Source: Lacticaseibacillus manihotivorans DSM 13343 = JCM 12514 (GTDB taxonomy: Bacteria > Bacillota > Bacilli > Lactobacillales > Lactobacillaceae). Taken from it: DNA of 64,000 nt. Each line of letters opens with the position of its first letter. Positions within the stretch are counted from its first letter, which is position 1. The stretch spans positions 1 to 64,000 of the forward strand of contig NZ_AZEU01000313.1 in the NCBI RefSeq assembly GCF_001435035.1. The letters run 5' to 3'. Positions 51,664 to 61,243 of this stretch are shown one piece after another. The translations under genes were made by a program, and so were the position numbers. The notes beneath the pieces were generated by a model. It saw nothing but the letters and a program-made list of their open reading frames with translations, did not search any database and was not told the DNA's origin.

Positions 51664-52578
51664 ATGCATGAAATTGATCGACTCATTCGCCGCCATCAAA
51701 ATTGGAGTCGCTTTACGGCCGCCATTTTTTACGCGATTTGTGTCGGCATTGCCTTGAATATGTTTTGGGAACCAGCTGGGGTTTTTGCCAGTGGGGTCAC
51801 TGGGGCCGCTCAGCTGCTTGCGACCATTGTGCGCAAATGGTTTGATTTTGCCACGCCAATCGCCGGGTTGCGCACCACGGACTTGCTCAATACCGGGACG
51901 CTATTGTTCCTGTTGAACGTGCCATTATTCGTTTTAGCTTGGCGCAAAATCGGCCACCGCTTCACGATTTTCACGTTCCTTGCGGTTATTTTCAGTTCGA
52001 TTTCTATTCGTTGGTTGGGCATTGTCAAACCCCTCACCACCGATCCGATCGTCTGCGGGATCTTCGGGGCGGTCGTCAACGGCTTAGGCACTGGCTTTGC
52101 GCTGCGGAATAATTTGTCGACGGGTGGCTTGGACATCATCGGTATTGTGTTGCGCAAGAAAACTGGCACGACTATCGGGACGGTGAATATTGCCGTCAAC
52201 GTCGTGATCTTGTTTTTTGCCGGCTTTGTCAATGACTGGCCACATGCCTTGTATTCCGCCTTGGCCATTTTCATCAACGGGAAAATCTTGGATTCAGTTT
52301 ACACCCGCCAGCAACGCTTACAAGTGATGATCGTCACGGAACATCCCAAGGCCGTGATCAACGAAATTCAAAACACCTTGCGCCGTGGGATCACGATTGT
52401 CCATGACGCTGAAGGGGCCTTCCGTCACGAAGAAAAAACGATTCTATTTACGATTATTTCACGCGCGGAAATGTACGATTTTGAAACAGCGATGAAAACT
52501 AGCGATCCTTATGCGTTCGTGTCGATGAGCGATTCGATCAAAATCATGGGCCGCTTTTATGAGCCGAAAACAGATTAA
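51664..52578 (+). CDS. YitT family membrane protein
   Basis: This 304-aa protein has about five to six membrane segments (residues ~15-195) of the YitT/DUF161 type, including NMFWEPAGVFASGVTGAAQL and NLSTGGLDIIGIVLRKKTGT. A cytosolic C-terminal DUF2179 domain (QVMIVTEHPKAVINEIQNTL, DPYAFVSMSDSIKIMGRF) follows. The molecular function is unknown. GAAAGGAATC precedes the ATG, and a terminator follows. Confidence 0.88.
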   Translation: MHEIDRLIRRHQNWSRFTAAIFYAICVGIALNMFWEPAGVFASGVTGAAQLLATIVRKWFDFATPIAGLRTTDLLNTGTLLFLLNVPLFVLAWRKIGHRFTIFTFLAVIFSSISIRWLGIVKPLTTDPIVCGIFGAVVNGLGTGFALRNNLSTGGLDIIGIVLRKKTGTTIGTVNIAVNVVILFFAGFVNDWPHALYSALAIFINGKILDSVYTRQQRLQVMIVTEHPKAVINEIQNTLRRGITIVHDAEGAFRHEEKTILFTIISRAEMYDFETAMKTSDPYAFVSMSDSIKIMGRFYEPKTD

Positions 52579-52585
52579 CCGACAA

Positions 52586-52616
52586 AGCATTCCTGATTCT
52601 AGGGGATGCTTTTTTC
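52586..52616 (+). terminator. Terminator after the YitT gene
   Basis: AGCATTCC (52586-52593) pairs with GGGATGCT (52603-52610), with one wobble, followed by a T-run. Confidence 0.75.
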
Positions 52617-52681
52617 GTGGTTGCAGTTTGCGCCGATTCCGGGGACAATGGAATTAATTCAAACCTTGGAGGAATCAGCTG

Positions 52682-54073
52682 ATGGTCATGCGCGCAGAAA
52701 TTCATACCTTTGCTCAAAAGTGGCAACACTTGTTTGAAACCAACGCCGTCGCTCAAAGTGCTGGTTACAGTCAGACACTTGAAGATGATTTGAAGGCGGC
52801 AGGCTTTGAGATGGACCAGTTTGCTAGTTTGACGCCGGATCAGGTGCAATTGCCGGATAAACAAGACGTTTCGGCGACGAACGCGTTTATCCAAGCGGTC
52901 ACGGATAGCCAAGCATTGGGGAATGGGATCTATTCCATGTGGCGGCAAGTGACTTATTGGCATCAACAGTCGTTAGGAGATACCGTCAACCGCCAGTGGT
53001 TTGACATTGCTTTTGCGCAATTGGCCAAATTGACGCAACCTTTAGGCGATATCCATGCAGTGACCGTTGATTCACGGCGGACGCAACCTTTTCATTTTGC
53101 CGAAAGTGCGCTGGTCAGCCAACAACTTGAACTTCAAGACACGGGGGACGTCAGCTTAAAGATTCAGTTTGGTAGTGGGTACATTGACCACCAAAACGCA
53201 AAGATTTCAGACGTTCAGGCGAAAAACTTAATTAAATGGCTGTCGACACTGGAAGCATCCAGCCCAGCCGAAGTCAAAGCGATTCCCGGCACTTGGCAGT
53301 TAACGCTTCAAGGCGAAGGTGGAACTGAAACGATGTCTGGCGATTTGGATCAACATCCTAAATTGTCTGAAGCGATTCGCAAAGTTCTGCCATTTCCACA
53401 ATTGCTGCTATTTGATAACGCGCCAGAGTACTTGACGCGACTGATCGCAGAATTTACGCCAAATACAAAGACACGTGAGAAATTGGTGATCGATCGGCAT
53501 AGCCAAACTTTGAGCTTAACGACTAAGCACGGCCAAACTAAAAGTCGCGTGGCAGTCGCGGATCCGCAAGTCGTGGTTTTGATGGATGCGCTGCTACACA
53601 AGAAATTTGTTGGCCAAACAACGCCAGATGCGACATTGCCATTGGCGGTGACGGCCCGTTATCGCTACACATCCTCCCAGAAGTTCTATGGGACGCTGAG
53701 TCTAGATCACCCGATCATCAACTGGCAAGATGTCGCTAGCTTAATTGGTCAGTGGTTAATGAGGTTTTATCCCAATATGATCGATCAGCGCTTGATTACT
53801 CGACACACACCGCAGCCTGGTGACTTGTTGTATGCCAAAGTGGTTTTTCATCACGGTGAGCATCCATACAGTTATCTGACGACCCCAGATTTTGCCATCG
53901 GTGATCGCGTGGTGGTGCCGACAACTTATTCAACGCAATATGGTACGATCGTGGCGATGGACTACTATTCACCGCTGCTTGCACCATATCCGCCAGAGAA
54001 AACCAAATCTATTTTGCGCTTGGCGGATCCGGTTGAAGAATCGCAATATCACGGCGATGACTATGATGATTAA
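52682..54073 (+). CDS. Uncharacterised protein (463 aa)
   Basis: This is a 463-aa soluble protein. The N-terminal ~115 residues are helical ([37 protein letters not shown]). The middle has a beta-rich repeat-like part, and the C-terminal ~80 residues look like a small beta-barrel or SH3-like domain ([37 protein letters not shown]). I recognise no family with confidence. GGAGG lies nine bases before the ATG. It is followed 14 bases later by nfo, in the same direction. Confidence 0.65.
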   Translation: MVMRAEIHTFAQKWQHLFETNAVAQSAGYSQTLEDDLKAAGFEMDQFASLTPDQVQLPDKQDVSATNAFIQAVTDSQALGNGIYSMWRQVTYWHQQSLGDTVNRQWFDIAFAQLAKLTQPLGDIHAVTVDSRRTQPFHFAESALVSQQLELQDTGDVSLKIQFGSGYIDHQNAKISDVQAKNLIKWLSTLEASSPAEVKAIPGTWQLTLQGEGGTETMSGDLDQHPKLSEAIRKVLPFPQLLLFDNAPEYLTRLIAEFTPNTKTREKLVIDRHSQTLSLTTKHGQTKSRVAVADPQVVVLMDALLHKKFVGQTTPDATLPLAVTARYRYTSSQKFYGTLSLDHPIINWQDVASLIGQWLMRFYPNMIDQRLITRHTPQPGDLLYAKVVFHHGEHPYSYLTTPDFAIGDRVVVPTTYSTQYGTIVAMDYYSPLLAPYPPEKTKSILRLADPVEESQYHGDDYDD

Positions 54074-54087
54074 AATGGAGGATGACC

Positions 54088-54990
54088 ATGTCTGAATTTT
54101 TGATTGGGGCTAATGTGTCGATGAAAGCCCCAAAAATGTTTCCCGGTGCCGTTGAAGAAGCCTTGAGTTATAGCGCCAATACGTTGCAGTTTTACACCGG
54201 CGCCCCGCAAAATACCCGGCGCAAGCCGATCGACCAAATGAAAATTCCTGCCGGCTTAGACGAGATGCAAGCAGGCGGTTTGAGTCATTTGGTGATCCAT
54301 GCCCCTTATATCGTCAATCTTGGCAACACGAAAAAGCCGAAAAATTTTGCCTTTGCGGTGCAATTCATGAAAGAAGAAGTGGCGCGGGCCGATGCGCTGC
54401 ATGCGTATGCCATGCCTTTTCACCCAGGGGCGCATGTTGGCGCAGGTGCTGACGCTGCGATTCAACAAATCGCGGACGGCTTGAATCAGATCCTGACGCC
54501 TGATCAAAACGTCATCATTGCGCTGGAAACCATGGCGGGCAAAGGCACAGAAGTCGGCCGGCGCTTTGAAGAATTGGCTGCGATCATTGACCGCGTGGAT
54601 TTAAAGGATAAAGTGGGTGTTTGTATGGATACCTGTCATATGTCAGATGCCGGCTATCCAGTGCGCGATGATTTTGACGGCGTGTTGAAAGAATTCGATG
54701 ATGTCATCGGCTTGGATAAACTCAAAGTCTTGCATCTCAATGATTCTAAAAATCCGCAAGGCGCGCATAAAGATCGCCACACGAACTTGGGATTGGGCAC
54801 ATTAGGCTTTGACGTGCTCAATCGGATTGCGCATCACCCTGCACTTGTCGATATTCCTAAAATTTTGGAAACACCGTATGTTGGCGCAAACGAGTCACGT
54901 GATTTTGCGCCTTATGGCGTAGAAATCAATTGGCTCAAGACTGGCCAATACCAACCCGATGAATTGACCGCACTGTGGAAAGAAGCGTAA
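54088..54990 (+). CDS. nfo: Endonuclease IV (apurinic/apyrimidinic endonuclease)
   Basis: This 300-aa zinc-dependent AP endonuclease nicks DNA 5' of abasic sites. It begins [15 protein letters not shown]. Zinc-ligand regions are [77 protein letters not shown] and ILETP. The ATG at 54088 is preferred because GGAGG is six bases upstream; the ATG two codons earlier touches the RBS. Confidence 0.94.
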   Translation: MSEFLIGANVSMKAPKMFPGAVEEALSYSANTLQFYTGAPQNTRRKPIDQMKIPAGLDEMQAGGLSHLVIHAPYIVNLGNTKKPKNFAFAVQFMKEEVARADALHAYAMPFHPGAHVGAGADAAIQQIADGLNQILTPDQNVIIALETMAGKGTEVGRRFEELAAIIDRVDLKDKVGVCMDTCHMSDAGYPVRDDFDGVLKEFDDVIGLDKLKVLHLNDSKNPQGAHKDRHTNLGLGTLGFDVLNRIAHHPALVDIPKILETPYVGANESRDFAPYGVEINWLKTGQYQPDELTALWKEA

Positions 54991-54993
54991 ACG

Positions 54994-55649
54994 ATGATTT
55001 TAACTTTTGACTGTTATGGGACCTTATTGAATATGGTGGTGTCGATACTTGCCTGATGGCGCTTGCTCGCCAGTAAAAAGTGGGCCCCGTTCAAGCAGTG
55101 GCGACATATTCAGCCTATGAAGATCGCTTGATGTATGTCGAATCAGTGACGCCCTACAGTCAGCTCATTGGCACGAATTTAGCCTACGTCGATATGGAAA
55201 TGAACACTGGAGATGCGTTTCAACAAGCATTTCCGCAAGTGCTGGCCGCGTATGAGGCATTGGTCCCATTTGCAGATGTTAATCCAGCCTTGAAACAACT
55301 CCATGACGCTGGGCATCAGCTGATTTTAATGTCAAATTCTACGCGCGCTTTGATGAACGCACACTTGAAGCACATGGCGCCGGTGTTTGATCAAGTGATC
55401 ACTGCCGATGATACTGGCTGTTATAAGCCACAAACCGCATTTTTTGATTATGTCGACGCCCATCTGCCGGCAGGTGAACACATCCATGTGGCGCACGGCT
55501 TTTGGTGGGATATCATGCCAGCCACTCGCCGCGGTTGGCAGCGGTTCTGGATCAATCGCGATCACTTACAAGCGCCAACTGCGGTGCAACCTTTGAGTGA
55601 ACTGCCAGACCTTAAGGCGCTATCAGCCCAGCTTGAATCCAACAATTGA
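54994..55649 (+). pseudogene. Frameshifted haloacid dehalogenase-like hydrolase (HAD type II)
   Basis: The ATG at 54994 gives HAD motif I, MILTFDCYGTLLN, then hits TGA after 20 codons. The rest of the protein continues in another frame (GVDTCLMALARQ, an in-frame TAA at 55074, then SAYEDRLMYVESVTPYSQL, LMSNSTRALM, KPQTAFFDY, HIHVAHGFWWDI) to 55649. So one frameshift near 55030-55050 and one nonsense codon separate motif I from the body. Total length fits the ~220-aa family with no large deletion. It may be a recent inactivation or a sequencing error. A GTG at 55080 could start a truncated, catalytically dead product. Confidence 0.75.
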
Positions 55650-55725
55650 TCAGTTTGGAAAAATTCAGGTGGCAGAAATTCGAATCTCAGAACAGCTTTT
55701 GTGACATTGTTTGCCAAAATAGCGG

Positions 55726-55731
55726 TATAAT
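55726..55731 (+). promoter_or_regulatory. -10 element of the EAL gene
   Basis: A perfect TATAAT (55726-55731), with GGGGG before the TTG start at 55763. The -35 is weak. Confidence 0.5.
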
Positions 55732-55762
55732 GTGAAACATATATGACTATGGGGGCATTATC

Positions 55763-56437
55763 TTGGGGACATACAGTTATTTCGCACAACCAATTGAAAA
55801 TATCAGCACCAATCACATCATTTTGTACGAATTATTGTTGCGCGAATGGAGCGATGAGCGCCAAGCTTGGCAAACGCCGGCGTCATTTGAAATCAACGCC
55901 CAAACGCTGGTGCATTTACTTCAAACGGCACTCGCCAAGCTCGACGATCACCACGTCAGCATTAACTTAACGGCCAAGCAGTTTGCCGATCCCGTGTTTA
56001 CTTTGGCAATCACCGATTTTGTCCGCGAAAACATGTTACCGCGCCAGCTGACCGTGGAGCTGGTCACGTGTCCAGAGTTTGCCGTCCTCAAACATGTCAG
56101 TGCCAGCTACCGCGCTGCTGGGATTTTGTTGGCGCTAGATGATGTGGGCTCAGATAACATGTATGCGAACGTCAAAGACATGCTGCCTTATGTGAATAAG
56201 GTGAAGTTTGCCATGCAAAATCTGCGCCACGGCGAGCCGACCACACCCGCGGAAATCGAAGAACTGGTTTTTTGGTTCCGCAAATCAGAAGAACAACAAA
56301 TGTTATTTACGTTTGAAGGCATAGAAGATCAAAAAGACATTGAATTGGCTTCACATTTTGGCATCACCAGAGGCCAGGGCTACTTCTTTTCACGGCCGCG
56401 CGAGCCGCAATTGTTCCACGACGGCCACATCAATTAA
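55763..56437 (+). CDS. Stand-alone EAL-like domain protein, degenerate
   Basis: This 224-aa protein has the EAL phosphodiesterase fold and nothing else. Matches to EAL landmarks are LYELLLRE (EAL), SINLTAKQFADP, LTVELVTC (where ELTE is usual), LALDDVGSDNMYANV (DDFGTG), NKVKFAMQNLR (where K-D is usual), FEGIEDQKDIELA (EGVE) and GQGYFFSRP. The first Glu, the DD pair and the EG-E survive, but the second Glu of ELTE and the Asp after Lys appear replaced. It may bind rather than cleave cyclic di-GMP, or act as a scaffold. It starts with TTG. Confidence 0.8.
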   Translation: MGTYSYFAQPIENISTNHIILYELLLREWSDERQAWQTPASFEINAQTLVHLLQTALAKLDDHHVSINLTAKQFADPVFTLAITDFVRENMLPRQLTVELVTCPEFAVLKHVSASYRAAGILLALDDVGSDNMYANVKDMLPYVNKVKFAMQNLRHGEPTTPAEIEELVFWFRKSEEQQMLFTFEGIEDQKDIELASHFGITRGQGYFFSRPREPQLFHDGHIN

Positions 56438-56460
56438 CACGTTGCCAAGGCGCAAAAAAA

Positions 56461-56507
56461 AACGGCCGCTTAAAACCAAACCGATTTGGTTTTAAGCGCC
56501 GTTTTTG
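56461..56507. terminator. Bidirectional terminator between EAL and PDRP genes
   Basis: GCTTAAAACCAAA (56468-56480) pairs with TTTGGTTTTAAGC (56485-56497), extended by AACGGC/GCCGTT, with A-runs and T-runs outside. Confidence 0.9.
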
Positions 56508-56517
56508 AGTGGCATGG

Positions 56518-57339
56518 TTATTGATTGTCGAATTCGTCTAAGCCGAGTTTTTCTAAAATCAAAGTCGCGGTTTCTTCAATCGAGCGATGCGCCGTGTTGA
56601 TCACTTCACAGCCAAGTTCTTTGTATAACTTTTCTGCAAAGCCCAGCTCTTCGTTGACTTGATCGCGGGCGGAGTAGGCGGTGTCAGGATTTAAGCCATA
56701 AGCGATCATGCGCTGGCGGCGAAATTCCATTAAGACCGACGCATCAGTGGTCAAACCGAAGATCTTTTTGCGGTCGACTTTGTAGATTTCATCTGGAATA
56801 TGCGCGTTTGGCACCAGTGGTAAGTTGGCGACTTTGAGGTTGCGGTTGGCCAAGAACAAAGACAATGGCGTCTTGCTGGTGCGAGAAACCCCAAGCAAGA
56901 CGATATCTGCTTCCAAAAAGCCTTTCGGATCTTTACCGTCATCGTACAACACGGCAAATTCCATCGCGGAAATGCGATCGAAATATTTGGCGTTTAAGTT
57001 GTGCACGGTACCCGCGACGCCAGAAGGCTGTTGGTGAATATGCGCGGTGGCTTCTTTTAGCAGTGGGGCCATGACTTCATTGAAGGTCACGCCTTGTTGC
57101 TTCGCGTAGGCTTTGGCGTATTGCCCAAGGCCTGGGGTGACTAAGGTTGCGATCACGACGGCATTGTCCTTTTTTGCTTGGTCGATGATTTCTTCCAGTT
57201 TCGCTTCGGTATGCGCGAAAGGAAAGCGTAAATACCGCGGGGCGACGTCTTCGTATTGGGCGGCGACAGCTTGGGCCAGTTTCAAGCCAGTTTCACCCAC
57301 TGAGTCTGAGATGATGTAGAAGTTGAGTTCTTCTGCCAT
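56518..57339 (-). CDS. Pyruvate, phosphate dikinase regulatory protein (kinase-pyrophosphorylase, DUF299)
   Basis: This 273-aa protein of the PDRP/PSRP family uses ADP to phosphorylate a target threonine and Pi to remove it. It starts EELNFYIISDSVGETG. It has SAMEFAVLYDDGKDPKG, the P-loop-like GVSRTSKT at residues 150-157, and YKVDRKKIFGLT. The target in lactobacilli without PPDK is unclear; PEP synthase or another enzyme is possible. The ATG at 57339 follows GGAGGATCGTCA. It is monocistronic. Confidence 0.92.
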   Translation of the reverse strand: MAEELNFYIISDSVGETGLKLAQAVAAQYEDVAPRYLRFPFAHTEAKLEEIIDQAKKDNAVVIATLVTPGLGQYAKAYAKQQGVTFNEVMAPLLKEATAHIHQQPSGVAGTVHNLNAKYFDRISAMEFAVLYDDGKDPKGFLEADIVLLGVSRTSKTPLSLFLANRNLKVANLPLVPNAHIPDEIYKVDRKKIFGLTTDASVLMEFRRQRMIAYGLNPDTAYSARDQVNEELGFAEKLYKELGCEVINTAHRSIEETATLILEKLGLDEFDNQ

Positions 57340-57524
57340 TGACGATCCTCCAAGATTGATTAACGCTGAGAGCGCTTTTATTGGTGATAAGCTCATTCTA
57401 GCACATTTTTGATGGGGTTTCTTTGATTCGCCACGATTTCAGCGGAATAGCTCAAAGCCGCCGTCGACATGCACATGCTGCTGTGAAATGAGTGAAACTT
57501 TTGTCGAAAATCAGTAATGGCTTA

Positions 57525-57553
57525 TTGACGCGTTTTCTCAGGTTTGGTATCAT
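57525..57553 (+). promoter_or_regulatory. Promoter of rpsU-yqeY
   Basis: TTGACG (57525-57530) and TATCAT (57548-57553) are 17 bases apart, with TGG before the -10. The region 57340-57524 holds nothing else I can support. Confidence 0.75.
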
Positions 57554-57617
57554 AGCTTAGAACTGTTGGTGGGGTAATCTGTCAGTAGTTACACAGTGTC
57601 GGAGGGAGGGATATCAT

Positions 57618-57800
57618 ATGGCAAAGACAGTCGTTAAGAAAAACGAATCTCTCGATGATGCTCTTCGGCGCTTCAAGCGCACCGTGTCTAAGGCAGGTAC
57701 CTTGTCCGAATACCGTAAGCGTGAATTCTACGAGAAGCCAAGCGTTAAGCGTAAGCTTAAGTCCGAAGCAGCTCGTAAGCGTAAGAAGCGTAAGTTTTAA
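57618..57800 (+). CDS. rpsU: 30S ribosomal protein S21
   Basis: This 60-aa, strongly basic ribosomal protein starts [20 protein letters not shown] and ends [13 protein letters not shown]. It acts on the 30S platform near the anti-Shine-Dalgarno. GGAGGGAGG precedes the ATG. yqeY follows 21 bases later, the standard Firmicutes pair. Confidence 0.97.
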   Translation: MAKTVVKKNESLDDALRRFKRTVSKAGTLSEYRKREFYEKPSVKRKLKSEAARKRKKRKF

Positions 57801-57821
57801 TCAAAAGGACTTGGTGAAATA

Positions 57822-58265
57822 ATGGCGTTGATCAACGAGCTCCAAGCTCAAATGAAAACCGCGATGAAGGCCAAGGACAAAGAAACCTTGAGCGTGGTCC
57901 GGATGTTGAAAGCTGCAGTTCTTAACAAGCAGATCTCACTGGGCCACGACTTAACGGAAGACGACGAGAAGAGTGTCTTAGCTACCGAATTGAAACAGCG
58001 CAAGGATTCCCTTGCTGAGTTCAAGGCGGCTGGTCGAGACGACCTCGTGGCCCAACTGGAAGGCGAAATCAAAGTCGTTGAGAGTTATCTCCCAGCCCAA
58101 CTTGATGAAGCTGCCGTTGCGTCATTGGTCGATTCTGTGATCCAAGAAACCGGTGCAACCGGTAAGGCGGATTTCGGCAAGGTGATGAAGACCTTGATGC
58201 CTAAAGTCAAGGGGCAAGCGGATGGCGCTTTAGTCAACCGCATCGTCAAAGCAAAACTGAGCTAA
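57822..58265 (+). CDS. yqeY: YqeY/GatB-like domain protein
   Basis: This 147-aa helical protein is related to the C-terminal domain of GatB. It begins MALINELQAQMKTAMKAKDK. It has VVRMLKAAVLNKQISLGHDL, VESYLPAQLDEA and GKADFGKVMKTLMPKVKGQADG. It probably binds tRNA or an aminoacyl-tRNA-related partner; the exact role is unknown. It is co-transcribed with rpsU and ends with a terminator. Confidence 0.92.
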   Translation: MALINELQAQMKTAMKAKDKETLSVVRMLKAAVLNKQISLGHDLTEDDEKSVLATELKQRKDSLAEFKAAGRDDLVAQLEGEIKVVESYLPAQLDEAAVASLVDSVIQETGATGKADFGKVMKTLMPKVKGQADGALVNRIVKAKLS

Positions 58266-58267
58266 GA

Positions 58268-58295
58268 AAAAGCCGTCTGTGCGACGGCTTTTTTG
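58268..58295 (+). terminator. Terminator after yqeY
   Basis: AAAAGCCGTC (58268-58277) pairs with GACGGCTTTT (58283-58292), then more T. Confidence 0.9.
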
Positions 58296-58325
58296 ATGCG
58301 AACAAAACGAAAAGGGGGAAATTTA

Positions 58326-59723
58326 ATGAAGTGTTGGGGTATCGGTGCTGTTGCCATGGGGCTGGCAATGGGGCTGGCATTGACAACAAAACAACCAGTA
58401 TCGGCAGTCGGTCGCGAACAGATCACCACGGCTGATCTTAAACAGAAAATCGATCAAATGTCCTCGGACGAACAAATTGGCCAACTTTTTGTCAGCCATG
58501 TTCCGGCCACGACTGCACAAGCGCGAGCGGATGTGGCCAAATACCATCTCGGTGGTTTGGTGTTATTCGGCCGAGATTTTCAAGCTGGGTCGGCAGAAAC
58601 CTTGAAACAAACCATTGACGGTTATCAAGCGGCGGCCAAAGTGCCGTTGCTGATTGCCACGGATCAAGAAGGTGGCACTGTTTCGCGTTTGTCTGACAGT
58701 CCCAGTTATCAAAACACCAACTTTCCTTCACCGCAAGATGCCTATGAAGCCGGGGGGATGAGTAGTGTCTTGTATCAGGCCAAACTCACGGCGCAAGCCT
58801 TGAAATATGTTGGGGTGAATTGGAATTTTGCACCGATCGCAGATGTGGCGACGAGTTCAAGCAATTATATTTATGATCGGACTTTTGGCAAAGACTATCA
58901 ACAAACCGCCGATTACATCAAACAAGTTGTGCCAGTGATGCAACAACAAGGCGTTGGGGCCACTTTGAAGCATTTTCCAGGCTATGGTTCCGCTGGGGAT
59001 ACGCATACCGGCTTTGCCAAAACGAGCACCCCTTATGCCGAACTCGCCAAAAAAGATCTGTTACCTTTTAAAGCTGGGATCGATGCCGGCGTCGATGGCA
59101 TCATGGTCACGCACATTGTAATGCAAGCCATCGATGACACCTATCCAGCGAGTTTGTCACATAAGGTGATCACCGGTGTTTTGCGTCAGAAACTTGGCTA
59201 TCAAGGCGTCATCATCACCGATGGCTTAGAAATGGGCGCCATCGGGCAGTTCAAACGCGCCCACAACATTGCCTCCATCGATGTGTTAGCGTTGCAAGCA
59301 GGCGATGACGCCTTGTTGGCTGAAGATTATGCCACTCAAATTCCGGCGATTAAAGCAGCCATTAAGGCGCATCACTTGACCACCGAGCAGATCAAAGCTG
59401 CAGATCTACATCTGTTGCAGTTGAAAAACAAACTTGGATTATTAAAAGCCGACGATTACATTCAGCCAAAATTGCAATTAAGCCAGTATCAATTGCAGAA
59501 AAAATCCGCAACAGCTTCAGTGCAAGTGACGATGCCTGGTGTGAAAGCTAATACCAAACTCAACGTTTACGCCAAACACCAGCTCGTCGGCACCTTGAAG
59601 TTGCCAAAGTCCGGTGAGTTAGCCATGAAAGTCTCACGGACGCAAAAAGTGCAAAAATTGACCTTTAAAATGGCCGGGCATGAATTTGATCAACATCTTT
59701 GGATCGCAGCGCGCGCAAACTAA
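58326..59723 (+). CDS. Secreted beta-N-acetylhexosaminidase (GH3, NagZ-like)
   Basis: This 465-aa protein has a signal peptide (residues 1 to ~28, VAMGLAMGLALTT). Its GH3 catalytic barrel shows LIATDQEGGTVSRL near 115 and ATLKHFPGYGSAGDTHTG near 220, which carries the His-Asp acid/base loop of NagZ-type enzymes. The nucleophile Asp is in IITDGLEMGAI near 300. The last ~90 residues form a beta-rich domain of unknown role. It would release GlcNAc from peptidoglycan or glycans outside the cell. AAAGGGGGAAA precedes the ATG at 58326. Confidence 0.88.
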   Translation: MKCWGIGAVAMGLAMGLALTTKQPVSAVGREQITTADLKQKIDQMSSDEQIGQLFVSHVPATTAQARADVAKYHLGGLVLFGRDFQAGSAETLKQTIDGYQAAAKVPLLIATDQEGGTVSRLSDSPSYQNTNFPSPQDAYEAGGMSSVLYQAKLTAQALKYVGVNWNFAPIADVATSSSNYIYDRTFGKDYQQTADYIKQVVPVMQQQGVGATLKHFPGYGSAGDTHTGFAKTSTPYAELAKKDLLPFKAGIDAGVDGIMVTHIVMQAIDDTYPASLSHKVITGVLRQKLGYQGVIITDGLEMGAIGQFKRAHNIASIDVLALQAGDDALLAEDYATQIPAIKAAIKAHHLTTEQIKAADLHLLQLKNKLGLLKADDYIQPKLQLSQYQLQKKSATASVQVTMPGVKANTKLNVYAKHQLVGTLKLPKSGELAMKVSRTQKVQKLTFKMAGHEFDQHLWIAARAN

Positions 59724-59797
59724 GCCAAGTTATCCCGAATTGGTGCGGCTTGTGGTAAAATGAAGAGAAATTGTATCTTTTGAGGAGGCCAAACTTT

Positions 59798-60778
59798 TTG
59801 GCGGAAAACACCAGTAACAAGACCTTTTTGTTAACCAATCCAGAAGAAGCGATCACCATGGCAGGGATCAATGATGAACACTTCAAAATGATCGAATCAG
59901 CTTTAGATGTTACCATCGCGCCTTTTGGCAATGAGTTGCGCTTAAGTGGCGACAGTCACAATGCGAGCTTAGCGTATCAACTGTTGGCCCAGATCCAAAA
60001 ATTGTTGCAACAAGGCATCAAATTGGGCGCACCTGACATCGCCAGTGCGTTGAACATGGCCAAGCGCGGGACCTTGGATTATTTTGCAGACATGTACAAC
60101 GAAACCTTGATCAAAGATGCCAAAGGCGCGCCGATTCGCGTCAAGAACTTTGGTCAACGGCAATACATCAACAAAATCAAACACAACGACATCACCTTTG
60201 GTATCGGGCCAGCTGGGACTGGGAAGACTTACTTGGCGGTGGTCATGGCGGTTGCGGCTTTAAAAGCTGGCGAAGTCGAACGGATCATTTTGACGCGGCC
60301 AGCAGTTGAAGCTGGCGAATCGTTAGGCTTTTTGCCTGGGGATTTGAAAGAAAAAGTCGATCCTTATTTGCGCCCAGTTTATGACGCGTTGTACGCGGTA
60401 TTAGGCAAAGAGCACACGGATCGCTTGATGGATCGCGGCGTCATCGAAATTGCCCCATTGGCTTATATGCGTGGGCGGACACTTGATAACGCCTTTGCGA
60501 TTTTAGATGAAGCGCAAAACACCACCCAAGCGCAGATGAAAATGTTCCTCACACGGTTAGGCTTTGGTTCCAAAATGATCGTGCAAGGCGATATCACGCA
60601 AATCGATTTACCGCATAATGCCAAATCCGGCTTGATCCAAGCCCAACAATTGCTTAAAAACGTCGATCACATTGCATTTACCGAATTTTCGGCGGCTGAT
60701 GTCGTGCGCCATCCAGTGGTCGCTGCGATTATCGACGCTTATGCGCAAACTGACGCCCAAACCCTTAAAGGAGAATAA
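59798..60778 (+). CDS. phoH: PhoH-like ATPase
   Basis: This 326-aa P-loop ATPase has an N-terminal KH-like part (residues 1-75), the Walker A GPAGTGKT at 137-144, Walker B ILDEAQNTT near 230 and a sensor KMIVQGDITQIDLP near 255. PhoH proteins probably act in RNA metabolism with YbeY, its neighbour here. The start is TTG at 59798, about nine bases after GAGGAGG; an earlier in-frame TTG overlaps that RBS. ybeY follows six bases after the stop. Confidence 0.94.
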   Translation: MAENTSNKTFLLTNPEEAITMAGINDEHFKMIESALDVTIAPFGNELRLSGDSHNASLAYQLLAQIQKLLQQGIKLGAPDIASALNMAKRGTLDYFADMYNETLIKDAKGAPIRVKNFGQRQYINKIKHNDITFGIGPAGTGKTYLAVVMAVAALKAGEVERIILTRPAVEAGESLGFLPGDLKEKVDPYLRPVYDALYAVLGKEHTDRLMDRGVIEIAPLAYMRGRTLDNAFAILDEAQNTTQAQMKMFLTRLGFGSKMIVQGDITQIDLPHNAKSGLIQAQQLLKNVDHIAFTEFSAADVVRHPVVAAIIDAYAQTDAQTLKGE

Positions 60779-60784
60779 ACCCTG

Positions 60785-61243
60785 ATGGATTTAGAATTTT
60801 ATGATGATGACAACCGCTTAGATGCCAAACACCAAGACTTGGTCAAAAAACTCGTGGCGTTTTGTGGCGAAGAATTGAAGAAGCCAGAAGATACGGAAAT
60901 GTCCATCACCATCGTGTCTGATGAAGAAATTCAGCGCATCAACCGCGAATACCGTGACACTGACCGCGTGACTGACGTGATCAGCTTTGCCATTGAAGAT
61001 GGGGAAGACGATTTGCCAGATGTGCCAGGCTTGCCAGAAAACATCGGCGACTTGTTCATCGATCCGGATAAAGTCCGCGCGCAATCGGTGGATTATGGCC
61101 ATTCCTTTGAACGCGAACTAGGCTATACCGTGGTGCATGGCTTCTTGCATTTAAACGGTTATGATCACATCAAACCAGAAGATGAAGCCATCATGATCCC
61201 TTTGCAAGAAAAAATCTTAGATGCTTATGGCCTCAAACGGTAG
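60785..61243 (+). CDS. ybeY: Endoribonuclease YbeY (rRNA maturation factor)
   Basis: This 152-aa single-strand RNase acts in 16S rRNA 3' processing and late ribosome quality control. The zinc motif HGFLHLNGYDH lies at residues 118-128 with H118, H122 and H128. RDTDRVTDVISFAIED near 57 and GDLFIDPDKVRAQ near 88 complete the fold. AAAGGAG precedes the ATG. The 3' end overlaps dgkA by 23 bases. Confidence 0.96.
   Translation: MDLEFYDDDNRLDAKHQDLVKKLVAFCGEELKKPEDTEMSITIVSDEEIQRINREYRDTDRVTDVISFAIEDGEDDLPDVPGLPENIGDLFIDPDKVRAQSVDYGHSFERELGYTVVHGFLHLNGYDHIKPEDEAIMIPLQEKILDAYGLKR

Noticed and set aside
61221-61243. Start of dgkA inside ybeY as a possible annotation error
   Set aside because: Kept as real. 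Later starts would cut into the conserved N-terminal region, and overlapping starts are normal in this operon.
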